NCBI GenBank assembly: GCA_009778375.1
Contig: WRJW01000185.1
Coordinates: 1-9,689, forward strand
DNA: 9,689 nucleotides
DNA from: Bacteroidota bacterium
Lineage (GTDB): Bacteria > Bacteroidota > Bacteroidia > Bacteroidales > UBA932
Direction of reading: 5' to 3'
Shown: piece by piece, positions 1-7,699 of the stretch
Numbering within the stretch: position 1 is the stretch's first letter
How the letters are laid out: each line of letters starts with the position of its first letter
Program-made: the position numbers and the translations under genes
Notes under the pieces: model-generated
Database searches by the model: none
Told to the model about the DNA's origin: nothing
Seen by the model: the letters and a program-made list of their open reading frames with translations, nothing else

Positions 1-903
1 GCCGCCCGTCGAGCCGATAAACCAACCCTTCTGTTATGCAGCCACCACGACACCGTCAAACCGTCTAAAGGCTATACCCGCGACCCCTACAAACCTCTTA
101 CCCAAGAGGGTCGACTCTACGGTTTGGGCAGCAACGATGCGGGCGGCGCCTTAGTGTGCCTTACCCAAGCCTTTATCCGGCTCCACCAGCTACAGGGCAC
201 CTATAACCTCTTGTTAGTATTGAGCGCAGAAGAAGAGGTTTCCGGATCGGGAGGATTGGCCATGGTGTTGCCCCAACTCCCCCCCATTGACGCCGCCCTC
301 ATCGGAGAGCCTACCGGCATGCAAGCCGCCATTGGCGAGCGCGGATTAATGGTTTTAGAAGGAGAAACCGTTGGGGTGTCGGGTCATGCAGCGCGGGGCG
401 AGGGCATCAACGCCATCTATCAAGCCCTCAAAGACATCGACACCCTCAAACATTTCTCTTTTGAAAAAATATCCCCCACCATGGGCAACGTCCGCTTGCA
501 GGTGACCCAAATCGAAGGCGGCACCCAGCACAACGTAGTCCCCGACCGTTGCCGTTTTGTGGTTGACGTCCGCACCACCGACGCGTACACCAATCAGGAA
601 ATCTTAGCACTGCTGCAACAGCGCGTACAAAGCACCCTCACACCCCGCTCCCTAAACCATACCGCCTCCGCTACCCCCGCCGACTCCCCTTTGAGGAAAG
701 CCATCCATGCCCTCCATATACCCACTTATATTTCACCTACCTCCTCCGACTGGATACAACTCTCTTGCCCCGCCCTCAAAATCGGCCCGGGAGACTCAAA
801 ACGTTCCCATACCGCCGACGAATACATCCTTATCTCCGAATTGGAAGAGGGTTTAAAAGGTTATCTTAGACTACTTAACACCCTCCAAACCCATAACCTC
901 TAA
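1..903 (+). CDS. argE: M20-family acyl-ornithine deacetylase (ArgE type), 5' end missing
   Basis: Zinc-dependent M20 amidohydrolase, probably removing the acyl group from N-acyl-ornithine (or N-acyl-citrulline, as in the Bacteroides arginine route) in the cytoplasm. The frame is open from base 1, so the gene starts outside the window; the TTG at 124 is an internal Leu codon, not a start. In the 300 visible residues, the first metal site is SHHDTV (residues 14-19), followed by GSNDAGG (43-49), the Glu triplet EEE (77-79) with the catalytic Glu, IGEPTG (around 101-106), and a late His (270) in SHTADE that should complete the metal site. The SGHAA segment marks the dimerisation lid domain. The HHDTV and GSNDAG forms fit Bacteroidota ArgE-like enzymes. 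argH follows 52 bp downstream on the same strand, which supports an arginine role. DapE or another M20 deacylase is the main alternative, and the exact acyl group cannot be told from sequence. Confidence 0.85.
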   Translation, partial: AARRADKPTLLLCSHHDTVKPSKGYTRDPYKPLTQEGRLYGLGSNDAGGALVCLTQAFIRLHQLQGTYNLLLVLSAEEEVSGSGGLAMVLPQLPPIDAALIGEPTGMQAAIGERGLMVLEGETVGVSGHAARGEGINAIYQALKDIDTLKHFSFEKISPTMGNVRLQVTQIEGGTQHNVVPDRCRFVVDVRTTDAYTNQEILALLQQRVQSTLTPRSLNHTASATPADSPLRKAIHALHIPTYISPTSSDWIQLSCPALKIGPGDSKRSHTADEYILISELEEGLKGYLRLLNTLQTHNL

Positions 904-955
904 CTTATAAACATTTCCCACCCATAGCTCCCGCACCCTTTAATTCTTACTTCTT

Positions 956-2269
956 ATGTCTTCCCCTCTCTGGTCCAAAGGTGCCTCTGCACACCCAAAA
1001 GTGGCCGCATTTACCCAAGGCAACGACCAACACCTTGATCTTGTATTGGCCAAACACGATATTGACGGCTCATTGGCCCATATCAAAATGTTGGCTTCTA
1101 TCGGTCTCCTCTCCCCGGACGAATTAGCCCTCCTTAGTCGGGAGTTGCTGGCTATTAAACAGGAAGTAGCCACCGGTAACTTTTACATAGAATCAGATGT
1201 AGAAGATATCCATTCTCAAATCGAAATACTACTCACCCGAAAATTAGGCGAAGTAGGTAAAAAAATTCACTCCGGAAGATCCCGAAACGACCAGGTTTTA
1301 ACAGATATTAAATTGTACCTGAGGGAAGCGTGTACCTGTATTGCCCAAAAAGTTCAGACACTTTTTGATTGCCTGCAAAGCCTGAGTGAACAATATAAAG
1401 CGGTGCTGATGCCCGGTTATACCCATGGACAGATTGCCATGCCCTCCTCTTTTGGACTCTGGTTAGGCGCGTACGCAGAAACACTTATAGATGATATGCA
1501 GCTATTGGGAGCAGCGTACAAAATCATCAATCAAAACCCTTTGGGATCGGCAGCCGGATACGGCACTTCTTTTCCCTTAGACCGTCAGATGACAACCCGA
1601 CTGCTTGCATTTGAGACGCTGCACTACAACTCTATAGCCGCCCAAATGAGTCGGGGCAAAACGGAGCAGGCCCTTGCCTTTGCCATCGCCTCCATAGCCG
1701 CTACCTTGGGCAAGCTTGCCGCCGATTGTTGCATGTATCTCTGTCCCAACTTTAATTTTATCTCTTTTCCCGAATCGCTCTGCACCGGATCGAGCATCAT
1801 GCCCCATAAAAAAAATCCAGACGTATGGGAACTTATCCGCGCCCATTGCAGTCGGCTTCAAAGCATTCCCAACGAAATTGCCCTGCTGTGCAACCACCTC
1901 CCCCACGGGTACCACCGCGACTTTCAATTGTTGAAAGAGATTTTATTCCCCTCCGCCACCCAATTACAGGAGTGCTTGGATATGACCGCTTTTATGTTGC
2001 AGCACCTCCAAATAAATCCACACATTTTAGACGACCACAAATACCACCACCTCTTTACGGTAGAGGAGGTAAACCGCCGCGTTTTATCGGGGATGCCTTT
2101 CAGAGATGCGTATTCATCTGTAGGTAAAGAAGTCACTGAAGAGACATTTACCTCCGATAAATCACTCAGCCACACCCATGCAGGCAGTATCGGCAACCTC
2201 TGCACCCGGGAAATCGGCGCAAAGATGGAGGCGGTACTGCAATGCTTCAATCTTCCAAATGCAAAATAA
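956..2269 (+). CDS. argH: Argininosuccinate lyase
   Basis: Catalyses the last step of arginine synthesis, splitting argininosuccinate into arginine and fumarate; a cytoplasmic homotetramer of the fumarase/aspartase superfamily. The 437-aa protein has the expected conserved blocks: DVEDIHSQIE (81-90), HSGRSRNDQV (105-114), the catalytic-His region PGYTH with His157, NPLGSAAGYG (194-203), and the superfamily signature GSSIMPHKKNPD (278-289) with the catalytic Ser loop. The ATG at 956 gives a normal N terminus, and no Shine-Dalgarno is visible, as is usual in this phylum. It lies 52 bp after the argE-type gene and is probably cotranscribed with it. The residue after the catalytic His is Gly (YTHGQ), where the E. 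coli enzyme has Leu (YTHLQ). The last 23 bp overlap the end of the convergent lipoprotein gene. Confidence 0.97.
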   Translation: MSSPLWSKGASAHPKVAAFTQGNDQHLDLVLAKHDIDGSLAHIKMLASIGLLSPDELALLSRELLAIKQEVATGNFYIESDVEDIHSQIEILLTRKLGEVGKKIHSGRSRNDQVLTDIKLYLREACTCIAQKVQTLFDCLQSLSEQYKAVLMPGYTHGQIAMPSSFGLWLGAYAETLIDDMQLLGAAYKIINQNPLGSAAGYGTSFPLDRQMTTRLLAFETLHYNSIAAQMSRGKTEQALAFAIASIAATLGKLAADCCMYLCPNFNFISFPESLCTGSSIMPHKKNPDVWELIRAHCSRLQSIPNEIALLCNHLPHGYHRDFQLLKEILFPSATQLQECLDMTAFMLQHLQINPHILDDHKYHHLFTVEEVNRRVLSGMPFRDAYSSVGKEVTEETFTSDKSLSHTHAGSIGNLCTREIGAKMEAVLQCFNLPNAK

Positions 2270-3233
2270 TATTCCGCTGTTGCTGCTTGCGCTCTTCAAG
2301 CATCTGCAAATAATGAGTGATTTCGGGAATATCCACATAACTTTTGGATAGTTCCAACCATTCTTTTGCCAAATCCATCCGCCCAAGCATTTCGGAGGCT
2401 ACCGCTAAATTAAAGGCTGCATAAGCCACTTTTCGTCCGTTTTTGGTTTTTTGGGTCAAGGCTAACCAAATGGCCTGAGCATCTTCCCATTCAAACATAA
2501 AAGCATGATCTAATGCCTTATACCATTTTCCTCCTCCAAAAGAAAAGAGCACCCGTTCCTGAGTCTCCCATTGGGAGTGGGTAAGTTTGGCTACCGCAGC
2601 CCCCATAAAACTTGCCGCTTCGGGTAAAGAAGCGTGTACCTTGGTGTCGATCAAAAGAGTATCCCTTTCTCGGGCATAGATGTTCCAATAAAGGGTGTCT
2701 CTAATCGCAAAAAAAGCGGTGAACCGATCCTGATCCATATCAAAAAACCGGAAAACCATTTGCCATGGGTTGCTTACGTAGATGAAGTTATAGCCATCAG
2801 TTGATAGGGCCGTGCGCGTATGGACACGCTCAAAATCTCCAAACCTGAGGCTGTCGATCAGTACCAATGACCTGCATCCTGTCTGCTCCGACAGAGAATA
2901 GATATACTCCTTGTCCCCTAAGGCGCCCCCGGGAGTTTGGCCGCAAAAATGATTGTATATCGGAATATCGTTGCGATCCAAAGAGCGTTCTTCGGCCAAC
3001 CGATCCCTGAAACCCTCGGCCACTTTATTGATGAGCAGGCTGTCGTTCCACCCCATTCCCATCACCCCGGAGGTATCGTAGAGGGCATTGAAGACCCCAA
3101 TATTCCCGTTGTCAAAAGTCAGGGGATACTCGGCCGGAAGTTTTACATCCACATCAATCAACTGGATGACCGGTCCGCAGGCTGCCGTACCGGCCAAAAA
3201 CAATACCATCAAAATCCGCTCTATACAACGCAT
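2247..3233 (-). CDS. Predicted lipoprotein, DUF6340-like, with TPR-like C terminus
   Basis: A 328-aa protein of unknown function. The N terminus has a charged start, a hydrophobic stretch (residues 7-18) and a Cys at 19 in GTAAC, consistent with a type II lipoprotein signal; Thr at -3 is not the usual Leu, so processing is likely but not certain. The mature part is probably periplasmic or outer-membrane anchored. Around residues 268-297 there is an Ala/Leu-rich helical repeat (FNLAVASEMLG then AKEWLELS) resembling a TPR unit, and the tail is highly charged. The general layout recalls the Bacteroidota DUF6340 lipoproteins; this family call is from memory of the pattern, not a search. It is the last gene of the minus-strand operon, 24 bp after fabG. 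Its final codons overlap the end of argH on the opposite strand, and no separate terminator is visible. Confidence 0.75.
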   Translation of the reverse strand: MRCIERILMVLFLAGTAACGPVIQLIDVDVKLPAEYPLTFDNGNIGVFNALYDTSGVMGMGWNDSLLINKVAEGFRDRLAEERSLDRNDIPIYNHFCGQTPGGALGDKEYIYSLSEQTGCRSLVLIDSLRFGDFERVHTRTALSTDGYNFIYVSNPWQMVFRFFDMDQDRFTAFFAIRDTLYWNIYARERDTLLIDTKVHASLPEAASFMGAAVAKLTHSQWETQERVLFSFGGGKWYKALDHAFMFEWEDAQAIWLALTQKTKNGRKVAYAAFNLAVASEMLGRMDLAKEWLELSKSYVDIPEITHYLQMLEERKQQQRNIILHLED

Positions 3234-3257
3234 AATTATTGAGTATTAGGTTATTTA

Positions 3258-4004
3258 TTACATATTCATGCCTCCGCACACCTGAATCACCTGTCCAGAC
3301 AGGTAGGCAGACAAATCTGAGGCCAAAAATAGAGCCACGTCGGCCACCTCCTGGGGAGTACCACTCCGTTTCAACGCGATTTGTTGGGCCCACTGTTGTT
3401 TTACCTCTTGAGGCAAACCCTCGGTCATCTCAGTTAAAATAAAGCCTGGCGCAATGGCATTTGACCGCACTCCTCTTGATCCCAATTCCTTAGCAATAGA
3501 TTTAGTCAGGCCTATCAAGCCCGCTTTAGAGGCCGAATAGTTAGCTTGTCCCGCATTCCCCGATACGCCCACTACCGAACTCATCGAAATAATGGAACCC
3601 CTTTTTTGGCGCATCATCAGGGGGGTTACGGCGTGAACAAAGTTAAAGGCCGATTTCAGATTTACATGGATCACCCCATCCCATTGGGCTTCGCTCATGC
3701 GCATCATCAATCCGTCTTTGGTAATGCCGGCGTTGTTTACCAATACGTCTATGGTTCCAAACTCCTTTTGAACATCTTCTACCACCTTGTGGGCGTCTGC
3801 AAAATCGGCCGCATCGGAGGCGTATCCCTTTACTTTAACTCCGTAAGCGGCTATTTGGGCCTCCGTCTCTTTGGCCTGTTCATCCATTTGCAAATCGGTA
3901 AAAGCAATGTCGGCCCCATGTTGGGCAAAAGTAAGGGCAATAGCCTTTCCAATGCCCCTTGCAGCCCCCGTAATCAGCGCTACTTTTCCTGTTAATAATT
4001 TCAT
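3258..4004 (-). CDS. fabG: 3-oxoacyl-[acyl-carrier-protein] reductase
   Basis: NADPH-dependent reduction of 3-oxoacyl-ACP to 3-hydroxyacyl-ACP in the type II fatty-acid elongation cycle. It is a classical short-chain dehydrogenase of 248 aa, the usual FabG length. Visible motifs are the Rossmann TGAARGIG (12-19), NNAG (90-93), and the catalytic tetrad Asn115, Ser143, Tyr156 (YSASK) and Lys160. The C terminus (QVIQVCGGMNM) fits the FabG ending, with Cys where Asp is more common. I chose the ATG at 4004 because MKLLTGKVALITG is the normal FabG N terminus; the open frame reaches a TTG at 4037, which would add 11 residues without homology value. The gene lies 29 bp after rimO, and a TATCTTTG box (4035-4042) just upstream could let it be transcribed independently. 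Confidence 0.95.
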   Translation of the reverse strand: MKLLTGKVALITGAARGIGKAIALTFAQHGADIAFTDLQMDEQAKETEAQIAAYGVKVKGYASDAADFADAHKVVEDVQKEFGTIDVLVNNAGITKDGLMMRMSEAQWDGVIHVNLKSAFNFVHAVTPLMMRQKRGSIISMSSVVGVSGNAGQANYSASKAGLIGLTKSIAKELGSRGVRSNAIAPGFILTEMTEGLPQEVKQQWAQQIALKRSGTPQEVADVALFLASDLSAYLSGQVIQVCGGMNM

Positions 4005-4033
4005 CTCTATAATGGTCTCTATTATTCCAAATG

Positions 4034-5353
4034 TCAAAGATACATCATTCCATATAAATCATACGCCCCTGCCTCCTTAATCGCTACTTCCCGAAATGTA
4101 CCAATCAGATTCTTACAAAGTTCCATCTCAAAGGGCAAATCTGTATAGATTTCTCCATCTACCTCAGGCGATTCGCATTGCGTCCTTCCCACCAAACGCC
4201 CCGGCATTATCCGATCTATCAATACCCGCTCCCTTTTACCTACCCTCGACCGATTGTATGCAAAAGATATGCCTGACTGTAATTCCATGAGGCGACCGTA
4301 ACGTTCCTGTTTGACGCTTGAAGAAACTGTATCCCTATATAGCTGTGCCGCAGGAGTTCCTTCTTCTTCGGAATAACAAAAAGCACCCAATCGCTCAAAC
4401 CGGGCCTCCGCCACAAAAGATAAAAGTTGCTCAAAGGCGCGTTTGTCTTCTCCGGGATGCCCCACCATCATGGTAGTACGCAGGCAAATATCCGGAACCA
4501 ACTTGCGGATTTTATCCACCAACCGCCGCGTTTGGGCTTCGTCTATAGAACGGCGCATGGCCGTCAATACTTTATTGGAAATATGCTGGAGGGGAATATC
4601 CAAATAGGAACAAATTTTGGGATGAGCGGCCATCATCTCGAGTACCTCTTCGGGAAACGATGCCGGATAGGCATAATGGAGACGAATCCATTCAATCCCC
4701 GTTATCTGCGCCAACCGCTCCATCAAGGAGGCCAACATCCTTTTTTTATACAGGTCAATACCATAAAAAGTCGTGTCCTGAGCCACTAAGATCAACTCTC
4801 TTACCCCTTTAGCCGCCAAAAACTCAGCCTCCCGCACCAAGGTTTCCTCAGGCGTAGATACATGGCCTCCCCTAATCAGGGGAATGGCGCAATAGGCACA
4901 ACTCCGGTCGCATCCTTCAGAAATTTTGAGGTAAGCGTAATGATCAGGAGTAGAGAGTATACGTTCCGTCTTCAAATCGGGTTGCCACGCTGCTCCAAGA
5001 GCCTTAAGCAGCGCATCAGGATCGTTAACACCAAAAAAACCATCTACTTCGGGAATTTCCATTGCCAGCGTTTGGGCGTAGCGCTGAGTGAGGCATCCAA
5101 AGACTAAGAGCCGCTGCACCGATCCATTTTTTTTGGCCTCTACGCCGGCAAAAATCGCCTCGATGGACTCCTCTTTAGCATCCTGAATAAACCCACAGGT
5201 ATTCAAAACAAGCACATCCGCCTGAGTATGAGCGCTAATTTCCTGTTCCAGCAATACCCTGTACCCTGCCGCCACCATTTGCCGCGCTATTCGTTCCGAA
5301 TCAACCCTGTTCTTTGAACAGCCCAAGGTCTTTAGAAGAACCGTTTTTTGCAT
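4034..5353 (-). CDS. rimO: Ribosomal protein S12 methylthiotransferase
   Basis: Radical-SAM enzyme that adds a methylthio group to the conserved Asp of ribosomal protein S12. The 439-aa protein shows the three methylthiotransferase domains. The N-terminal UPF0004 domain has its cluster cysteines at 12 (LGCSKNRVDSE), 53 (NTCGF) and 87 (FGCLTQ). The radical-SAM core has Cys148, Cys152 and Cys155 (CDRSCAYC, followed by IRGG). A C-terminal TRAM-like region runs from about residue 375 to the end. The LGCSKNRVDSE and CDRSCAYCAIP forms favour RimO over the tRNA enzyme MiaB. The start is taken as the ATG at 5353, which overlaps the upstream stop as TGATG; a GTG one codon earlier (5356) is also possible. 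That overlap suggests translational coupling to the DUF5606 gene. Confidence 0.95.
   Translation of the reverse strand: MQKTVLLKTLGCSKNRVDSERIARQMVAAGYRVLLEQEISAHTQADVLVLNTCGFIQDAKEESIEAIFAGVEAKKNGSVQRLLVFGCLTQRYAQTLAMEIPEVDGFFGVNDPDALLKALGAAWQPDLKTERILSTPDHYAYLKISEGCDRSCAYCAIPLIRGGHVSTPEETLVREAEFLAAKGVRELILVAQDTTFYGIDLYKKRMLASLMERLAQITGIEWIRLHYAYPASFPEEVLEMMAAHPKICSYLDIPLQHISNKVLTAMRRSIDEAQTRRLVDKIRKLVPDICLRTTMMVGHPGEDKRAFEQLLSFVAEARFERLGAFCYSEEEGTPAAQLYRDTVSSSVKQERYGRLMELQSGISFAYNRSRVGKRERVLIDRIMPGRLVGRTQCESPEVDGEIYTDLPFEMELCKNLIGTFREVAIKEAGAYDLYGMMYL
4035..4042 (-). promoter_or_regulatory. Candidate internal promoter for fabG
   Basis: The minus strand reads TATCTTTG across the last bases of rimO, matching TAnnTTTG, 31 bp before the fabG ATG at 4004. 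The spacing to the start is like that of the nusB and PUR-like promoters. It may drive fabG and the lipoprotein gene separately from the long operon. No strong -33 box is seen, and part of the match is coding sequence, so chance is possible. Confidence 0.4.
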
Positions 5354-5772
5354 CACGCTTCGGCCGATGCCCCCTCCTCTTCTTCAAAGTCTAAGGCATC
5401 ATGATCACGGAGGATGCGAAACCATTCCAGTACCTTTTTCATGTGCGAAAGATAAAAACGATCTCGATCGTAATCCGAAATCAATTCCCCAAAAAAATTC
5501 TTCAATACCAAAGAGTCGGACTTTGGATCGGGTATTTCTTTATCGGGTGGTAGGTTTTTAAGGCGTTCCAGCGCCTCTTTCAGACGTAACTCACCGGCAT
5601 CGGTATAAATGGCAATATCGGCCAAAGAGGTCATCTTGATACGGGCGCCCATGCAGCTTCGCTTTTTATCAGCCATAGATGCTACAATCACCCCGTTCTT
5701 TGATTCGGATACAAAAAGGTACAAACCAGAATACCCCGATAACGCCAATACTTTTTTTAAATCAGTCTTCAT
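5353..5772 (-). CDS. DUF5606-family protein of unknown function
   Basis: A small, soluble 139-aa protein with no signal peptide or membrane segment. The N-terminal half (about residues 5-60) has the pattern of the Bacteroidota DUF5606 family: LALSGYSGLYLFVSESKNG, then IVASMADKKR, and SLADIAIYTD at 49-58. The middle is a charged helical stretch (around 60-75), and the protein ends in an acidic tail (EEEEGASAEA). No catalytic motif is apparent and I know of no assigned function. It sits 23 bp after coaE, and its stop codon overlaps the rimO start (TGATG), so the two are probably translated together. The family assignment is from recalled motif similarity, and the position next to coaE and ybbR is consistent with the usual Bacteroidota neighbourhood. 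Confidence 0.8.
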   Translation of the reverse strand: MKTDLKKVLALSGYSGLYLFVSESKNGVIVASMADKKRSCMGARIKMTSLADIAIYTDAGELRLKEALERLKNLPPDKEIPDPKSDSLVLKNFFGELISDYDRDRFYLSHMKKVLEWFRILRDHDALDFEEEEGASAEA

Positions 5773-5795
5773 ATATATTAATATTTACAATTAAA

Positions 5796-6377
5796 TCACA
5801 GTTTGAGCATTGCCTGATGTACCTCCAGAACTTGCGGGAGGAGGGGCCGTTTTCCGTCCGAATAGATCACAAAGTCTGATCGCTCCTCCCGCATGGCATC
5901 GCTCCATTGCCGCTCCATTCTCCGTTGGGCATCTTCCGCGACCGATTGATCTCGATGACAAAGTCGCTCCAAACGCAGGGAGGTGGGAGCGGATACCGTA
6001 ACCGTTTTATCGGCGACTGATGCAAAAGGAGTTTCGAGGATGATGGCCGACTCTAAGATTACATACGCCGCTTGCTGTTGAACTTTCCAGTTGGCAAAAT
6101 CACCCATAACTGCCGGATGTACCAATCGATTCACCTCCTCAAGGAGGCCATGATCGGCAAATATTTTGGCCGCCATCACCTCTTTTTGCAACCCCTCCCC
6201 TTGAAAAATTTCGGCTCCCAGTAACGAAATGAGTGCCTGCCTTAGTTTGTTGTCACGTGTATACAATTCTTTGGTTTGGGTATCCGCCTCGTAAACAGGG
6301 ATACTGAGTGCGGTAAACAGGCGCGAAATGTATGATTTTCCACTGCCGATACCTCCGGTGAGACCCAAACACACCAT
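5796..6377 (-). CDS. coaE: Dephospho-CoA kinase
   Basis: ATP-dependent phosphorylation of the 3'-OH of dephospho-CoA, the last step of coenzyme A synthesis, in the cytoplasm. From the ATG at 6377 the protein has 193 aa, close to the family norm. The P-loop GGIGSGKS is at residues 8-15, a conserved Asp at 32 (YEADTQ) fits the substrate-binding position, and the VHPAV segment and the late DQSVAEDAQRRM helix match CoaE. The open frame continues upstream to a TTG (6413), but that would overlap the ybbR-like gene by 32 bp and add an atypical N terminus; the ATG leaves a 4-bp gap instead. The position between ybbR-like and DUF5606 genes matches the usual Bacteroidota order. Confidence 0.95.
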   Translation of the reverse strand: MVCLGLTGGIGSGKSYISRLFTALSIPVYEADTQTKELYTRDNKLRQALISLLGAEIFQGEGLQKEVMAAKIFADHGLLEEVNRLVHPAVMGDFANWKVQQQAAYVILESAIILETPFASVADKTVTVSAPTSLRLERLCHRDQSVAEDAQRRMERQWSDAMREERSDFVIYSDGKRPLLPQVLEVHQAMLKL

Positions 6378-6381
6378 AACT

Positions 6382-7341
6382 TTACGGTTTAGCGTTAGAC
6401 AGTTTTTGAACAATACACTCCACTACAGGGGGATCCATCTCAAACTGACTGACGGTAGCAGGAAGCTCGCTAAGGAGGGGAATTATCTTGCCGCTTACTG
6501 CTTTTTCTAATTCGGAAAAAAGAATAAGCGGTTGAATATAACCTTCAAAAGATCTTTCCGGAGCATCGTAAGGAGCTCTGAAACTAATAGTTAGCTGAGG
6601 AGGAATCAACAATACTTTTACCTGATCCGGAATATCCTTCACGCTGATTTCTCTTTGTATCTTGTACTCCACAAATCGGCTTACCTGCAGTTCGTATCGA
6701 ATTTCTTTGGTGGCACACTGCACCCCCTCTTCTAACGCCAGCCCAAGTACGCCCTGCATATCCCGGTCTACATTTTTCAGGTGAACGGGTTGAGTTTCTA
6801 CGCCGTCCATTGCTTGCAGCACCCTTTCTAAACCCGTAAGAACCACCGAATCAGGCTTAACAATAACGGGGGAAAAAGAAGTATACTGAGGCAGGTAAGA
6901 CAACGTTCCCTTAAAGATCACTTTACACTTTTTGGAGGCCATTTTTTGCAAAACAATATGCAGGGAATCGACCAAAAACGTCTCGATCTCTACCCCTTCC
7001 AAAGGCAACGACAAGTAATCCTTTAAACCTGATGCGGCAAAAGCAAAATAGCCGCTTTGGGATCCTCCTGAGGATTTAAGTTCCCGAGCGCCAACTTGAA
7101 GAGTAAGCCGAGGCAGATTGCGTCCCGCTCTGTATTTCAAAATATAAAAACCTGATGCTTTCCCTTTGACAAAGAGCAACTCCTCTGCATTGGCCTCTGA
7201 GGTATAACCATCCAAGTCGGTCAATACCGTCAATTCGTACCTAAAGTAGGAGCTGTATTCCTGAGAAAGCCTGTATATAAGCCACATAAAAAAGGCTAAA
7301 GCCAGACAACACAGGAAAATCAAAAAGCGACGGCTTTTCAT
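6382..7341 (-). CDS. YbbR-like domain protein, membrane anchored
   Basis: A 319-aa protein with one N-terminal membrane anchor (about residues 6-22, after MKSRR) and a large extracytoplasmic part rich in beta-strand-like sequence. The repeated alternating hydrophobic pattern and the phrases VKPDSVVLTGLERVL (about 162-176) and, near the end, SFRAPYDAPERSF resemble the YbbR repeats of Gram-positive CdaR and the Bacteroidota YbbR-like proteins found between yajC and coaE. The role in Bacteroidota is not established; in Firmicutes the domain regulates a diadenylate cyclase, but no cyclase gene is in this window. Spacing is tight: 11 bp after yajC and 4 bp before coaE. The call rests on gene order and topology more than on a sharp motif. 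Confidence 0.8.
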   Translation of the reverse strand: MKSRRFLIFLCCLALAFFMWLIYRLSQEYSSYFRYELTVLTDLDGYTSEANAEELLFVKGKASGFYILKYRAGRNLPRLTLQVGARELKSSGGSQSGYFAFAASGLKDYLSLPLEGVEIETFLVDSLHIVLQKMASKKCKVIFKGTLSYLPQYTSFSPVIVKPDSVVLTGLERVLQAMDGVETQPVHLKNVDRDMQGVLGLALEEGVQCATKEIRYELQVSRFVEYKIQREISVKDIPDQVKVLLIPPQLTISFRAPYDAPERSFEGYIQPLILFSELEKAVSGKIIPLLSELPATVSQFEMDPPVVECIVQKLSNAKP

Positions 7342-7352
7342 CTTCCCTACCC

Positions 7353-7679
7353 TTACCGAGCTGCAGGCATATCGGAAGGATCCCGTACCACCGATCCCTT
7401 GTCTACCCTCAATTTAACGTTATTGTCTACCTCTACCAGTATAGAAGTCTCTTTTACCTCTACCACCGTACCGTAAATACCTCCTGATATCACCACCTTA
7501 GCTCCTTTTTGCAGGGAGCTTTGAAAAGCTTTCAACTCCTTTTGACGCTTTTGCTGCGGCCTTATCATTAAAAAATACATCACTGCAAAAAGGGCAACCA
7601 TCATCAAAAGAAAACTGTAGTTTCCGCCCAATCCCTGGGCAGGTTTAGCAGGCTCTGCCTGTAATAATAACATGAACAT
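7353..7679 (-). CDS. yajC: Preprotein translocase accessory subunit YajC
   Basis: Small inner-membrane protein of the SecDF-YajC complex that assists protein export. The 108-aa protein has a short periplasmic N terminus, one transmembrane helix (about 21-39, YSFLLMMVALFAVMYFLMI), the diagnostic RPQQKRQKE turn at 40-48, and the small cytoplasmic fold with GAKVVISGGIYGTVVEV (59-75). Length and topology are normal for the family. The first ATG (7679) is used; a second in-frame ATG two codons later (7673) is equally plausible. The gene lies 20 bp after nusB and 11 bp before the ybbR-like gene. Confidence 0.96.
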   Translation of the reverse strand: MFMLLLQAEPAKPAQGLGGNYSFLLMMVALFAVMYFLMIRPQQKRQKELKAFQSSLQKGAKVVISGGIYGTVVEVKETSILVEVDNNVKLRVDKGSVVRDPSDMPAAR

Positions 7680-7699
7680 TGTTTTTAATATTTAATTAT

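Noticed and set aside
1577..1927. Long open frames antisense to argH and to other genes (for example 3546-3995 and 4427-4789).
   Set aside because: They lie wholly inside well-supported genes, show no family features, and arise from the codon bias of the sense strand.
2285..2301. GCTTG/CAAGC inverted repeat as a terminator for argH.
   Set aside because: The stem is only 5 bp, lacks a T-run and lies within the lipoprotein coding region.
4005..4037. Extension of fabG to a TTG at 4037, giving a 4-bp overlap with rimO.
   Set aside because: The extra 11 residues precede the normal FabG N terminus and the start codon is weak; the ATG at 4004 fits the family length.
6378..6413. Extension of coaE upstream to a TTG at 6413.
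   Set aside because: It would overlap the ybbR-like gene and add 12 residues before the usual short lead into the P-loop.
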